Below are positions 1-9,649 of a DNA stretch of 64,000 nt, in pieces (position 1 is the first letter of the stretch; each line of letters begins with the position of its first letter). This DNA comes from Phycisphaeraceae bacterium (GTDB taxonomy: Bacteria; Planctomycetota; Phycisphaerae; Phycisphaerales; Phycisphaeraceae), in assembly GCA_028284155.1 (NCBI GenBank), contig JANQSF010000152.1, forward strand, positions 1 to 64,000, read 5' to 3'. A program made the position numbers and the translations under genes. Below the pieces are notes generated by a model, which saw only the letters and a list, made by a program, of their open reading frames with translations, was not told where the DNA came from and searched no databases.

Positions 1-1
1 G

Positions 2-1987
2 CGTCAGGCGGCCGCCGCGGCTCAGCGTACGTTCGATGAACAGCCCGGCCTCGCACGACAGGCCGCGCAGGCGGCGCAGCAACAGTCGCAGCGTGCGCAG
101 CAATCTGCGACGCAAGCTAAAGACGCCGCGCGACAGGCCGCCCTGTCCCCGAATGACGAGAACGCCACGGCGGCGACGCAACGCGCTCAACAGGCGGCGC
201 AGCAGGCCGACGCGGCCGCCGACGCAGCAAGGCAAGCGGCTGACGCTTCTCCGCATTCAAGACGGGCGCAGCAAGCCGCGCAACAGGCCGCCGATGCGGC
301 GAAACAGTCGGGCGCCTTAGCCGATGAAGCGGCCCGCGCCCTGCAAGCGGGGCAAGACGCTGCGAAGTCGGGCGATCTGGCGCGGGCCAACAGCGCCGAG
401 AAACAGGCTGCGGCCGCCGCGGCGCAGGCGGCTCAGTCCGCGCAGCGGGCAGCCGAGGCGACGGAGCAGGCGGGGCAGGCGGCCGCAAATGCCGGCCCGA
501 TGGATGATGCAACACGCGCAGCCCAACGTGCGGGCGAACGTGCCTCCAATGCTCAGAGCACGGCCCAGCGGGCCCGGCAAGCCGCTCAAAACGCCCAAGC
601 CCCGGCACGTCAGGCGCAAACCGCGCAGGAATCGGCGGCCGAGGCGGCGCGGCAGGCCGGCGAGTTGGCGCAGCAAGCCCAGACCTTGGCGCGCGGAGAT
701 GGGTCGCCCAATCAACCGCAGTCCGATGCCGCGGGCCAATTGGCCCAGGCGGCGCAGCAACAACCTCAGGTTGCTCAGCAGGTCAATAACGCCGCTCAGG
801 ATATTGCGCGGGCGGCTCGACACGAGCAGCGTGTCAACAATCCGGATGCGGCGCAGCGACTGGCGCAGTCGGCCGAGGGCACGCAACAAGTCGCGCAACA
901 AACCGTCCCTCAGACGGGCCAACAACTCGCCCAGGCCCAGGATGTTCAGGTCGGGCAGGCCGCGGCGCAGCAGGCTCAACAGGCGATCGAACAACAGGCA
1001 CAACAATTGGCACAGGCCGCGCGGACGGGCGAGCCTGGTGCTTCGCAGCAAGGCTCACCGTCAGAGAGTCAGGGGCAGCCCGGCCAATCGCAAGCGGATC
1101 AAGGACAGGCAGGTCAATCGCAAACAGGCCCAGCGCAAAACGGTCAAGCGCAAACGGGGCAGGCGCAAGCAGGGCAATCGCAAGCAGGTCAATCACAGGC
1201 TGGTCAGGCTCAGGCTGGCCAGTCCGCAGCAGGTCAGTCGCAATCGGGCCAGTCGGCGTCTAATCAATCGTCAGGTCAACCCGGGCAGGGCACGCAGCCG
1301 ACGCCCGGACAACCCGGCGAGACGCAGGCTGACGGTGCGCCGCTGAGCCCGGAGGCGTCGCGTCAGTTGGCCCAGGCGCTGGATCAACTCGACCAACAAC
1401 TGTTCAATCAGTCGAACGCCGGCCAGCCGGGTCAGCCCGGCCAATCGCCGCAGGCGGTCGGTGGTCAGCCGGGTCAGAATCCGTCCGGTCAGGCCGGCCA
1501 ACCCTCGGGTCAAACTGGTCAGCCGACTGGACAGCCGGGTCAGGGTCAGTCCGGCCAGCCCGCGCAGTCCGGTTCGCAGCCGGGTCAGGGCCAATCATCC
1601 GGCCAGGGTCAAGCTTCGTCGGCGCAGGCGTCGGCCGCGGCCGCGGCGCAGGCTCAAGCCCAAGCCATGGCTGCTGCGCGCAGCGGCTCGTCGTCGGGTC
1701 AGAGTCAGTCAAGCGGTCAGCCAAGCCAGTCGCCTTCGAGTCAAGGGCAGTCTGCCTCGTCGCCGGCCGGCGCCGCCATCGCCGCGGGCGATAAGGCTTA
1801 CGCGACCTTGCCGGCTGTGGATGGCGCGGAGGGCCAGACGATCGATTGGGACCGCCTGCCGCCGAAGCTCGCACGCGACCTGGTCGAGGGTCGGCGGCAG
1901 AGTGTTGCGGCGGAGTACCGCCGGGCGGTGGACGCTTACTTCCGCGTGGTCGCGCAGCAGGCGCGTCAGCGCGGGCAGGACAATTGA
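2..1987 (+). CDS. Q/A/G-rich coiled-coil protein, 5' truncated by window edge
   Basis: The reading frame is open from the first bases of the window, so only the C-terminal part (about 661 residues) is present. The first third is an alanine/glutamine-rich, arginine-spaced helix of the 'QAAQQAADAA' type that should form a long coiled coil. Then comes a low-complexity stretch of GQ-based pentapeptides (GQSQA, GQAQA, GQPGQ and variants) from about 1060 to 1780. It ends in a short normal segment reading WDRLPPKLARDLVEGRRQ followed by a Y/F-rich tail. That tail resembles the end of large DUF4175-type membrane proteins encoded next to MoxR/DUF58/BatA genes in planctomycetes; this is a family-level guess because the membrane part lies outside the window. 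The stop is 2 bases before the next gene, so the two are probably co-transcribed. Confidence 0.75.
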   Translation, partial: RQAAAAAQRTFDEQPGLARQAAQAAQQQSQRAQQSATQAKDAARQAALSPNDENATAATQRAQQAAQQADAAADAARQAADASPHSRRAQQAAQQAADAAKQSGALADEAARALQAGQDAAKSGDLARANSAEKQAAAAAAQAAQSAQRAAEATEQAGQAAANAGPMDDATRAAQRAGERASNAQSTAQRARQAAQNAQAPARQAQTAQESAAEAARQAGELAQQAQTLARGDGSPNQPQSDAAGQLAQAAQQQPQVAQQVNNAAQDIARAARHEQRVNNPDAAQRLAQSAEGTQQVAQQTVPQTGQQLAQAQDVQVGQAAAQQAQQAIEQQAQQLAQAARTGEPGASQQGSPSESQGQPGQSQADQGQAGQSQTGPAQNGQAQTGQAQAGQSQAGQSQAGQAQAGQSAAGQSQSGQSASNQSSGQPGQGTQPTPGQPGETQADGAPLSPEASRQLAQALDQLDQQLFNQSNAGQPGQPGQSPQAVGGQPGQNPSGQAGQPSGQTGQPTGQPGQGQSGQPAQSGSQPGQGQSSGQGQASSAQASAAAAAQAQAQAMAAARSGSSSGQSQSSGQPSQSPSSQGQSASSPAGAAIAAGDKAYATLPAVDGAEGQTIDWDRLPPKLARDLVEGRRQSVAAEYRRAVDAYFRVVAQQARQRGQDN

Positions 1988-1989
1988 CA

Positions 1990-3087
1990 ATGGCCACCAC
2001 TGTTCCTCGGCCTGTCGCGTTCGTGCTCGTCTTCGTGACGGTCTGCTGCGCATGCGCGCTTCCCGTGTCCGCTGCGCCGGCGCGCGACAAAGTGGACGAT
2101 GCAGTGCAACGCGCGATCGCCTACCTCGTATCGCGTCAGCAGTCGAACGGTTCGGTCCATGACGGCGCCAGGCACAACATCACCGCGATGACGGCGTTGT
2201 CGATCATGAGCATGGCGGCGGTGGGGCATCAGCCGACCGACCCGACGCGCGAAGGCAACGCGATGCGCAAGGCGCTGGAATATGTCCTGCGTGAAGACCG
2301 GATCGATCGCAACGGTTACTTCGGCAGGAATGACGGGTCGCGGATGTACGGTCACGGCATCATTACCTTGATGTTGGGCGAGATGTTGGGGATGGGCGTT
2401 GACGACGAGATGGACAAACGGATCGCCGACCGGCTGCGCGGCGCGGTCGATCTGATCCTTCGTGATCAGAAACCAGCGAGTGCCGGCGTTGTTGCCGGCG
2501 GCTGGCGGTACGATCCGGGCCAATCCAGCGCTGATCTGTCGATCTCCGTATGGCAGGTGATGGCCCTGCGTTCAGCGAAGAACGCGGGCATGAAAGTGCC
2601 GAAGGAAGCGATTGACCGCGCCGTCGCGTACGTTGTACGTTGCTTCAAAGACTTTGGGCCTCAACAGCGTCGCGGCGACGTGACCATCCGCAAGGGCGCG
2701 TTCGGTTACATGCCCGGCGCCAACCCCGATTACGCGATGGCGGCGGCCGGCCTGCTCTCGATGCAGGTGTGCGGCCGGTACGACGCCCCCGAGGTCGCCG
2801 GCGCGGCCGACTGGCTGTTCAACTACAACCCGCGCTACAACCACAACTGGTTCTTTTATGGCACGTACTACTACGCGCAGGGCATGTACCAGTACAAGGC
2901 CGACCCCAAGTACGCGCGCGAGTCACGCCGGCGCGTTGAGTCGTTATTGCTGACGAATCAGAATCAGGACGGGTCGTGGACCGCCCACCGCGGCTCGGAA
3001 CGCAGCGCGGGACGCATCTATACGACGTCGATGGCTGTGCTCAGCCTGTCCGTCAAGTACCACTACCTGCCGATCTATCAGCGTTAA
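1990..3087 (+). CDS. Exported prenyltransferase/squalene-oxidase repeat protein
   Basis: A 365-residue protein. The ATG at 1990 is chosen over an earlier in-frame start because it opens a clear signal peptide (hydrophobic VAFVLVFVTVCCACALPVSA, likely cut after AAA/SAA) and lies 2 bases after the upstream stop. The mature part is a series of alpha-alpha repeats of the squalene-cyclase/prenyltransferase superfamily: AIAYLVSRQQSNGSV near the start, AVDLILRDQ, AVAYVVRCF, and RVESLLLTNQNQDGSW near the end, where the QxDGSW repeat signature is plain. No acidic DxDD cyclase motif is visible, so a binding or structural role is likelier than cyclase activity. Proteins of this kind commonly follow the DUF4175/MoxR gene group in planctomycetes. 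Confidence 0.8.
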   Translation: MATTVPRPVAFVLVFVTVCCACALPVSAAPARDKVDDAVQRAIAYLVSRQQSNGSVHDGARHNITAMTALSIMSMAAVGHQPTDPTREGNAMRKALEYVLREDRIDRNGYFGRNDGSRMYGHGIITLMLGEMLGMGVDDEMDKRIADRLRGAVDLILRDQKPASAGVVAGGWRYDPGQSSADLSISVWQVMALRSAKNAGMKVPKEAIDRAVAYVVRCFKDFGPQQRRGDVTIRKGAFGYMPGANPDYAMAAAGLLSMQVCGRYDAPEVAGAADWLFNYNPRYNHNWFFYGTYYYAQGMYQYKADPKYARESRRRVESLLLTNQNQDGSWTAHRGSERSAGRIYTTSMAVLSLSVKYHYLPIYQR

Positions 3088-3100
3088 CCGAACGGCCGAC

Positions 3101-4252
3101 TCACGACGGCAGAACTTTGACCATCACGGCGGTAACGTCGTCGGCGGGGCGGTTCGGCGCGCAGTGCGCGCGGACGGCCTCGCGGAGTTCATCGAGTGTT
3201 TCGGCTGCGCACTTGTCGTGATGGGCCCGCAGCACGTCCAGCGTGCGTTCAACGCCAAACGCTTCGTTGTGCACGTTGAGCGCCTCAATTGCGCCGTCGG
3301 TCAGCAAGAACAGCGACTCACCCGGCTCGAGCGTCAATGTCCCGCCGTCACGCACGGGGTCGTCCTGTTGCACGCCCAGCGGAAAGCCCGTGCTGGTCAG
3401 CTCTCGCCGGACAAGACCGTCGGCCGCGATGACGTAGCCGGCCGGGTGCCCGGCGCTGGCGTAGGTGACGCGGCGGGCGCTGGCGTCGATCCGCAACAGC
3501 AACATCGAGATAAACAGCCGTTCCAGCATGCCGTCGGAGAGCAGCGCGTTCGCCGTGGTCAGCAGGTGGGCCGGGTCGTCGTGCGTATGCATCAGGGCCC
3601 GCAGGCAGGCGCGGGCCTCGTTCGCGAGCATGGCCGGCCCCAGGCCGTGGCCGCTGGCGTCCGCCACGGCGACGGCGATGCGCCCCGGCCCAAGGCCGAT
3701 GTAGTCGTAGTAGTCGCCGCTGACCGCTTCGGCTGGCAGCGACATGCCCGCAAAGTCGTAGCCGGCGATCTGCGGCGCGGCGCGCGGGAGCAGGCCTTCC
3801 TGGATCTGCCGGGCAACGTGCAGTTCGCTTTGCACGCCGCGCAGTTCGCGCTCGATGCGGTTCCGCTGCGAACGCTCGATCGCGTACTGCATCGAACGGA
3901 CCAGCGAGTCGCGGTCGAGTTTCCCCTTGACCATGTAGTCTTGCGCGCCGTGCTTGAGCGCCTCGGTCGCCACGGCGTTGGCGTCCAGACCGGTCAGGAC
4001 GACGATCGGCGTGTCGCCCGCGGCCGCCCGCGCCCGCGTACACGTGTCGATGCCCACGCTGTCCGGCAGCGTCAGGTCGAGCAGCACGATGTCGAACGCA
4101 TGCCCGTCCAACATCGTCAACCCGTCAGACAGTTCGTCGCAGTGCTTGACGTCGAAAGCCAGGCCGTTCTTCGCGGTGAGCAGCCGGCGGATGACAACCA
4201 GGTCATCGGGGTTGTCTTCAATGATCAGTGTGCGAATCGTTCCCTCGGTCAT
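3101..4252 (-). CDS. Response regulator with PP2C (RsbU/SpoIIE-type) phosphatase output
   Basis: 383 residues. Residues 1-125 form a receiver domain with the acidic pair ED (12-13), phospho-acceptor Asp59 in the strand DIVLLDLTLPD, the T/S position in VVLTG, and the Lys in YMVKGK. A coiled linker (about 126-160, HVARQIQEGLLPRAAP) leads to a PP2C-like Ser/Thr phosphatase domain with SGDYYDYI and VADASGHGLGPAMLA, the metal-binding signatures of RsbU/SpoIIE proteins. Such proteins dephosphorylate anti-sigma-factor antagonists in partner-switching cascades. It is the last gene of the minus-strand block headed by the histidine kinase, 75 bases after the single-domain regulator, so it may be a direct target of that kinase. 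No antagonist or anti-sigma gene is in the window. It runs convergently into the preceding plus-strand gene. Confidence 0.92.
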   Translation of the reverse strand: MTEGTIRTLIIEDNPDDLVVIRRLLTAKNGLAFDVKHCDELSDGLTMLDGHAFDIVLLDLTLPDSVGIDTCTRARAAAGDTPIVVLTGLDANAVATEALKHGAQDYMVKGKLDRDSLVRSMQYAIERSQRNRIERELRGVQSELHVARQIQEGLLPRAAPQIAGYDFAGMSLPAEAVSGDYYDYIGLGPGRIAVAVADASGHGLGPAMLANEARACLRALMHTHDDPAHLLTTANALLSDGMLERLFISMLLLRIDASARRVTYASAGHPAGYVIAADGLVRRELTSTGFPLGVQQDDPVRDGGTLTLEPGESLFLLTDGAIEALNVHNEAFGVERTLDVLRAHHDKCAAETLDELREAVRAHCAPNRPADDVTAVMVKVLPS

Positions 4253-4327
4253 GAGACCCCTCGACGTGATTCCTCTCGCCGTTGTTTCCCGTATAGAGAG
4301 ACGGCTTTCGAACCGGCTTGTCGGCCG

Positions 4328-4771
4328 CTACTCGCCCTTGGGCAGTACCACGATCTCGAACCAGAAGTCGGTCAGGCGTTGAATTGCTTCCAGAAAACCG
4401 GGAAAATCAACCGGTTTTACGACATAACTGTTCGCCCCGTTCGTGTAACAATCATTGATGTCCCGTTCGTCGCTCGACGTGGTCAGCACGATCACGGGGA
4501 TCTTGCTCAACGTGTCGTCTTGCTTGATCTGTGCCAGCACCTCGACGCCGTTCGTCCCCGGCAGGTTCAGGTCGAGCAGGATCAGGCCGGGCAACGGGTT
4601 GGCCTCTGCGTCGGTGAACTCACCACGTCGGAACAAGTAGTCCAACGCCTGGTCGCCGTCCGTGCAATGGCGGATCGGGTTGGCCAGGCCGGCCTTCTTG
4701 AACGCCCGCTGGGTCGCCAACGCGTCGTCCGGGCTGTCTTCGACCAACAGGATCGTTTCGCTGCTACTCAT
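4328..4771 (-). CDS. Single-domain response regulator (Rcp1/CheY-like)
   Basis: 147 residues with only a receiver domain: acidic pocket ED (11-12), phospho-acceptor Asp67 in LILLDLNLPG, Thr in IVLTTS, and Lys in YVVKPVDF. The insertion FRRGEFTDAEANPLPG before the Asp strand is typical of Rcp1-type regulators that pair with PAS/phytochrome-like kinases. Start choice: the frame could begin at a GTG at 4789 overlapping the kinase stop as GTGA, but the ATG at 4771 has a good GGAG ribosome site about 6 bases upstream and gives the usual N-terminus. Either way it is translationally close-coupled to the histidine kinase, its likely phosphodonor. Confidence 0.93.
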   Translation of the reverse strand: MSSSETILLVEDSPDDALATQRAFKKAGLANPIRHCTDGDQALDYLFRRGEFTDAEANPLPGLILLDLNLPGTNGVEVLAQIKQDDTLSKIPVIVLTTSSDERDINDCYTNGANSYVVKPVDFPGFLEAIQRLTDFWFEIVVLPKGE

Positions 4772-4785
4772 TTTGACTCCAATGT

Positions 4786-7700
4786 TCACGCGGGCTCCAG
4801 CGTAAAGTAAAACGTCGTGCCGTTACCTTCGGTCGAGTCGATCCAGATATCGCCGCCGTGCCGGCGGACGATCTTCTGCACAATCGTCAGTCCCGCCCCC
4901 GTGCCGCCGCCGAACTTGTCCCGGCCGTGCAGCCGGCGGAACATCTCAAAGACCTTGTCACGCCGGTCGGCGGGGATACCCACACCGTTGTCTCGCACAT
5001 AGAACACGATCGCTCCGTCATTCAGGCGGGGTGCGTCCGGCCCAAGGTCGCCACGTTCGTCGGGCGACTTGAAACCGACCTCGACCCACTTTTCATCCTT
5101 GTCATTGTACTTCGAAGCGTTGGTGATCAGGTTCGCGAACACCTCGCCGATCCGCGCCGCGTCGCACTTGACGGTCGGCAGCGGACGCGGCACACGCACC
5201 TCAACGCCGCGCTCGTCGAGCGACGGTCGAACACGTTCCAGCACATCGTCCACGGTCGTCGACAGGTCGGTGGGTTCGACCGCCAACTCCGTCCGTCCGA
5301 CACGTGAGTAGTACAGCAGCGAGTCGATCAACGATTCCATCCGGTTGCACAGGCGGGTGAGCGAGGCGATGTACTGTTTGCCGTCGCCCTCGAGCTGATC
5401 GCCGTAGTCTTCGACCAGGAACGACGCGTAATGGCTCAGCCCGCGCAGCGGCTCCTTCAGGTCGTGCGAAGCGATGTACGCGAACGCGTCGAGTTCCTCG
5501 TTGCTCCGTTTCAATTCGGCGTTGGTTTGCACAAGCCGTTCTGCCTGCTTGGCCAACACCTCGGCCGCGCGTTTGCGGTCGGTGATGTCGTGCGCGATGC
5601 CCGCAATCCGCACGACTTGGCCCGCCTCGTCTTTGACGGGGAAGCCACGGTCGCGGACCCATCGCACGGACTCGTCCGGGCGGACCACGCGGTATTCCTG
5701 GTCATACCGCCCGCGGGCCGCGTCATTCTTGAACGCGTCCGCGACGCGCTGGCGGTCGTCGGCGTGGATCGAGTCGATCCACGCACGCGAGTCGTCATAG
5801 AGCGTCTGAGTTGGCCGGCCCCAGACCGTCTCGTATGCCGGGCTGATGTACAGGATGCGCTTGGCCTCGGCGTCGGTGATCCAGAATACCTCGCTGATGT
5901 TCTCAGCCAACTGCCGGAAGCGATGTTCGCTCTCACGCAACGCCTGTTCCGCCAGTTTGGTGTCTGTCACGTCGAAGCAGACACCGGTCATCCGCACGGG
6001 CTGGCCGACGCCGTCGCGATAGACCCGCCCGCGCGAGGTCAACACATGGACGGACTTGTCCGGCCAAACAACGCGGTACTCAGACTCGTATTCGATGTCT
6101 TCACGCAACGCGACGGTGATCTCGTCGGCGGCCCGCTGACGGTCATCGGGATGGATCAGCGCGAGCAGCCCGTCCTGCGTCCCGTCGAACTCGCCCGGCT
6201 CCAGGCCGAACAGCGGCGGCATGTAGTCGTCCCACACGATCCGGTCTTCGGCGATGTGTCGATCCCACGTGCCGACGCCCGAAGAACGCAACGCAAGGTT
6301 CAGTCGTTCGTCGGCCTTACGCAGAGCCTGCTCGGCTTCCACCCGGTCGGTGATGTCCGACGCGACGATGATGATGCCAATGACCTCCTCGTCCTCGACG
6401 AAAGGGACTTTGTCTGTTCGCACCCATCTTCGCCCGCCGCCCGAAACGAGGTGCGGCTCTTCAATGCCGAGCTTCGACTCGGCCGTCGCCATCACCTCGC
6501 GGTCGTCTGCGATGTATTGGTCGGCGTAGCGTGGATAGATGTCGTGATCGGTCTTGCCGATCATCTCACGCACCGTACGCCCGGCCGCGTTCGCGGCCGC
6601 CCGGTTAACCATCAGGAATCGGCCGTCTTTGGCCTTGTACCAAATCATGGATGGCGCACTGTCGAAGACCTGCTGGAACTCGTTAGTCTTGTTGATCAGT
6701 TCACTTTCCAACTCGTTGCGCGTCGTGATCTCGCGCTCGAGCGCGTCGTTGGTTTCCTTCAACTCGTGCGTGCGCTGCTCAACGATTGCCTCGATCAGAG
6801 ACGTTCTGCCGGCCGTCGTCCACATCAGGCCGGTGAACAGCAGGGTCACCAGCGACCCGATCACCAGGCTGCCGAGCGGCGCGAGCGTGCGGTGACGATC
6901 GACGTAGCGGTTGGTGCTGATGAATGAGATCAACCACCGCCGGCCCGCGACGATGATGCGCGACCGGTGGCTCAGCGCATCGCTGGCCGTGTCTTCACCC
7001 GCCGGCGCGGCCGAGTAAACCTTCACGTCGTCCCCGGTCGGCGACTGGTCGGTGATCGCCAGCGCGATCCCGCCGCCCATGCGATCCCCCAACGTGTCGG
7101 CGACTAGCGTCTCGTAAGGAATCACACATAGGACCACACCCTGCGCATCGGCCAGCGTTCGGATGTCTGGCGTCGCGTCCGGATCGTCCGTTGGCGGGTC
7201 GGGTGACTTGTGATAGACCGGGACAAAGGCCAGAAACGCCCAGGTGTTTTTCTGCACGAGTTGAATCGGCGCGGTGCCGACGATCGTTCCATTCTGAACC
7301 GCGCTCTTCAATGCCTCACCGCGCGTCGGTTCGTTCAGCATGTCAAGACCGAGCGCGGCTTCATTGGCCGGCATCGGCTCAATGAAGTTCACGGGGAAAT
7401 AGACGTCACGCTCACCCGCCGGTATGGTCGATCCGTCCTCAGCAAGCTCACGGATCACGTAGCCGTCGAAGCCTTCAGCTTGCGTCGTCTGTTCGTGTAG
7501 TTCACGCCCGGCCGCATCGACCCGCGGCGCGAACTCGACCGCGTGGATGGTCGGCCGGTCCTTGAGCATGGCTTTGGCGAACCCGGCGAACTCATCGCGT
7601 TCGACCACCTCCGAACTGCCGTAGAACGCGGAGATCGATTCCAACACCGCCAGGTTGGCTTCGACGTTCCGCTCGATCGCGCGCAGACGTTGCGACGCGT

Positions 7701-7848
7701 CAAACGTGAACTGCGTTTCGATCAGTTGTTTCTCACGGGTCTGAACGGCGACGTAGGCGATGACCGTGGCGAGCAAGCCGATGACGAGTGTGGCGACGCT
7801 GAGCACAATCCGACGCTGGCTTGCGGCATGTGCTTTGGAAGTGGACAA
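4786..7848 (-). CDS. Membrane sensor histidine kinase with CHASE and three PAS domains
   Basis: 1020 residues from a TTG start (no in-frame ATG precedes the first membrane helix). Order: transmembrane helix at about 14-36; extracytoplasmic CHASE domain (ISAFYGSSEVVERDEFAGF onwards, about 70-250); second transmembrane helix at about 325-345; short coiled coil; three PAS domains with PAC tails (about 385-510, 515-640, 645-770); HisKA dimerisation domain with the phospho-accepting His795 in ASHDLKEPLR; HATPase domain with the N box (LITNASKY), G1 (YVRDNGVGIP) and G2 (GTGAGLTI). CHASE domains bind small extracellular ligands. The downstream single-domain regulator and receiver-PP2C protein form an apparent three-gene unit with it. 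No receiver is fused to the kinase. Confidence 0.93.
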   Translation of the reverse strand: MSTSKAHAASQRRIVLSVATLVIGLLATVIAYVAVQTREKQLIETQFTFDASQRLRAIERNVEANLAVLESISAFYGSSEVVERDEFAGFAKAMLKDRPTIHAVEFAPRVDAAGRELHEQTTQAEGFDGYVIRELAEDGSTIPAGERDVYFPVNFIEPMPANEAALGLDMLNEPTRGEALKSAVQNGTIVGTAPIQLVQKNTWAFLAFVPVYHKSPDPPTDDPDATPDIRTLADAQGVVLCVIPYETLVADTLGDRMGGGIALAITDQSPTGDDVKVYSAAPAGEDTASDALSHRSRIIVAGRRWLISFISTNRYVDRHRTLAPLGSLVIGSLVTLLFTGLMWTTAGRTSLIEAIVEQRTHELKETNDALEREITTRNELESELINKTNEFQQVFDSAPSMIWYKAKDGRFLMVNRAAANAAGRTVREMIGKTDHDIYPRYADQYIADDREVMATAESKLGIEEPHLVSGGGRRWVRTDKVPFVEDEEVIGIIIVASDITDRVEAEQALRKADERLNLALRSSGVGTWDRHIAEDRIVWDDYMPPLFGLEPGEFDGTQDGLLALIHPDDRQRAADEITVALREDIEYESEYRVVWPDKSVHVLTSRGRVYRDGVGQPVRMTGVCFDVTDTKLAEQALRESEHRFRQLAENISEVFWITDAEAKRILYISPAYETVWGRPTQTLYDDSRAWIDSIHADDRQRVADAFKNDAARGRYDQEYRVVRPDESVRWVRDRGFPVKDEAGQVVRIAGIAHDITDRKRAAEVLAKQAERLVQTNAELKRSNEELDAFAYIASHDLKEPLRGLSHYASFLVEDYGDQLEGDGKQYIASLTRLCNRMESLIDSLLYYSRVGRTELAVEPTDLSTTVDDVLERVRPSLDERGVEVRVPRPLPTVKCDAARIGEVFANLITNASKYNDKDEKWVEVGFKSPDERGDLGPDAPRLNDGAIVFYVRDNGVGIPADRRDKVFEMFRRLHGRDKFGGGTGAGLTIVQKIVRRHGGDIWIDSTEGNGTTFYFTLEPA

Positions 7849-7926
7849 GGCGTAGACTCGACAGAAAGGCGAACAAGCACCAGACTACCAGATGCGGTCA
7901 ATCCTGTCCTGTCGGATTGTTCCTTG

Positions 7927-8922
7927 TTACGTCTTCGACTGGGCCTTGACCGCGTCGCGGGCGCGTTGCAGGTCGTAGATCAGGCTGTCGTAATCTTCAT
8001 AACGCTCTTCGGGGTCTTCGTACAGCATGCACGCGACGGCCGACCCCGTCAGAAAATGCAGGTCGCCCCGGCGCAGCCGAACGTTGGGCGCGACCACGCC
8101 CAATCGCGCGAAAATGGTCTCTTTGACATCCCGGCCTTCGAACGGGAAACGACCCGTCAGCAACTGGTAGAGCGTCGCGCCGAGGCTGTACATGTCGCAC
8201 TGAATGGTCGGCGACAATCGCCGAACCAACTCCGGGGCGACGTAGAACGGCGTGCCGGGGATCTCGTCACGCGCCGCCGCCTCAGCATCCTGACCGTACC
8301 CGAAGTCGAGCAGCTTGGGGGAACCGGCACCGTCAAGCACGATGTTCTGCGGCTTGACGTCCAGGTGCAACAGGTCGATCGAAGCCGCGCCCCGCAACCC
8401 GTCCGCCACGCCGATCGTCAATTCCAGAGCACGCAGTTCATCCAGTTGCCCCTCACGATCGATCAGGTCCTGCAACGACCCCCCGGACAGCAATTCCATC
8501 AGGATGTACGGTTGGCCGGCGTGCTCGCCGATGCGCAGGATGCGCACGATGTTGGGGTGGTTGATCGCCTTGAGCGCCTCAGCCTCGGCCAACGTCTTGT
8601 CGATCAGCTTCTGCCGGTCCTCGTCGCTGGTGTCCGACGAAGTCGTGATGATCTTCATCGCCACCGGACGGTCCGACTCGCGGTCGTGCGCGGCGTAGAT
8701 AATCCCCGTCGCGCCCAGCCCGAGTTTGCCCCGAACCAGCAACGGCCCGATCGCCACCGGCACGCGGACATGCCGTCCGCACGACTTGCAGGCGACGACG
8801 GTGAACGGCTTCTCCTGCGCAACGTCGATCGAGTCGCCACATTGTGGGCAGGGCACCGACTCAACACGATCCGCTAACAACGCCATGACAAGCTGCCCAT
8901 CGACAAACGCCGGTCCCGACAC
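7927..8922 (-). CDS. Ser/Thr protein kinase with N-terminal zinc ribbon
   Basis: 331 residues if the GTG at 8922 is used; the ATG at 8886 would remove 12 residues and cannot be excluded. The N-terminus carries CPQCG ... CKSCG, a four-cysteine zinc-ribbon. The kinase domain follows: glycine loop GKLGLGATGIIY, catalytic Lys in VAMKII, alpha-C Glu in AEAEALKAI, catalytic loop HLDVKPQNIVL, DFG, and APE-like APELV. All essential residues are present, so it should be active. There is no transmembrane segment or PASTA/LRR sensor, unlike many bacterial kinases, so it is cytoplasmic. It sits 78 bases from the histidine kinase on the same strand, and its substrate is not evident. Confidence 0.92.
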   Translation of the reverse strand: MSGPAFVDGQLVMALLADRVESVPCPQCGDSIDVAQEKPFTVVACKSCGRHVRVPVAIGPLLVRGKLGLGATGIIYAAHDRESDRPVAMKIITTSSDTSDEDRQKLIDKTLAEAEALKAINHPNIVRILRIGEHAGQPYILMELLSGGSLQDLIDREGQLDELRALELTIGVADGLRGAASIDLLHLDVKPQNIVLDGAGSPKLLDFGYGQDAEAAARDEIPGTPFYVAPELVRRLSPTIQCDMYSLGATLYQLLTGRFPFEGRDVKETIFARLGVVAPNVRLRRGDLHFLTGSAVACMLYEDPEERYEDYDSLIYDLQRARDAVKAQSKT

Positions 8923-9002
8923 GGTCCTTGGCTGAGGCAGTACATTCTAAGCACCAGTCTTCGCGAACGACCTCGCCGGCGAACGACGCGTATGATCGAT
9001 CG

Positions 9003-9566
9003 ATGTCACTTTACACGCGCACCGGCGACGACGGCACGACCGGCATGTTTGGAGGCGGCCGAATCCGAAAGGACGAACCGCGCATGGTCGCGATCGGTGA
9101 AGTGGACGCCGCAAACTGCGCGATCGGACTGGCGGCGTCCGCCTGTCAAATGCCGCGTATTTCGGACGTCTTGCAGCAAGTGCAACACCGTCTGTTCGAC
9201 CTGGGCGCCGACCTGGCCACACCGATGACGGAGGCCCAGCAGGGCGGCAGCGCCCCAGCCGTCCGAAGAATCGACGCGGAAGATATCACCGCAATCGAGC
9301 GGGCGATCGACGCCGCCGAGGCAAAGACACCGCCGCTCAAGCAGTTCGTCCTCCCAGGCGGCACGGAGTTGGCCGCCCGCTTGCACCAGGCCCGCGCCGC
9401 CGCCCGCCAGGCTGAACGGGCATGCATCACGCTGCAATCCGCCGAGCCCGCGAACGAGTTCGTCGTGGTTTATCTCAACCGTCTCAGCGACCTGCTCTTC
9501 GCCCTGGCAAGGCAAGCCAATCACGAGGCCGGCGCTCAAGACGTCCCGTGGGCGCCACGCCGATAG
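9003..9566 (+). CDS. pduO: Cob(I)alamin adenosyltransferase, PduO type
   Basis: 187 residues. The ATG at 9003 is preferred to an earlier start at 8928 because it gives the canonical N-terminus MSLYTRTGDDGTTGMFGGGR, the ATP-binding signature of the PduO family. Other family marks are VAIGEVDAANCAIGLA, DLGADLATP, FVLPGGTELAARLHQARAAARQAER (with the conserved Arg/Glu corrin-site residues) and YLNRLSDLLFALAR. The enzyme transfers the 5'-deoxyadenosyl group of ATP to cob(I)alamin in the cytoplasm to give coenzyme B12. It is divergent from the kinase gene with about 80 bases between starts; no cobalamin riboswitch is recognisable there. It stands alone, with no B12-dependent enzyme nearby. Confidence 0.93.
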   Translation: MSLYTRTGDDGTTGMFGGGRIRKDEPRMVAIGEVDAANCAIGLAASACQMPRISDVLQQVQHRLFDLGADLATPMTEAQQGGSAPAVRRIDAEDITAIERAIDAAEAKTPPLKQFVLPGGTELAARLHQARAAARQAERACITLQSAEPANEFVVVYLNRLSDLLFALARQANHEAGAQDVPWAPRR

Positions 9567-9649
9567 TCACATTGACCAAACCCCCATCTCCCGTCCGATT
9601 CAGTTGATCTCTCCCGACACCGATGAGTATCATCCCCGCAGACCCCGCC

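Noticed and set aside
3164-4810. 548-residue plus-strand open frame
   Set aside because: It is the antisense shadow of the receiver-PP2C and response-regulator genes, whose domains are unmistakable on the minus strand; long antisense frames are common at this GC content.
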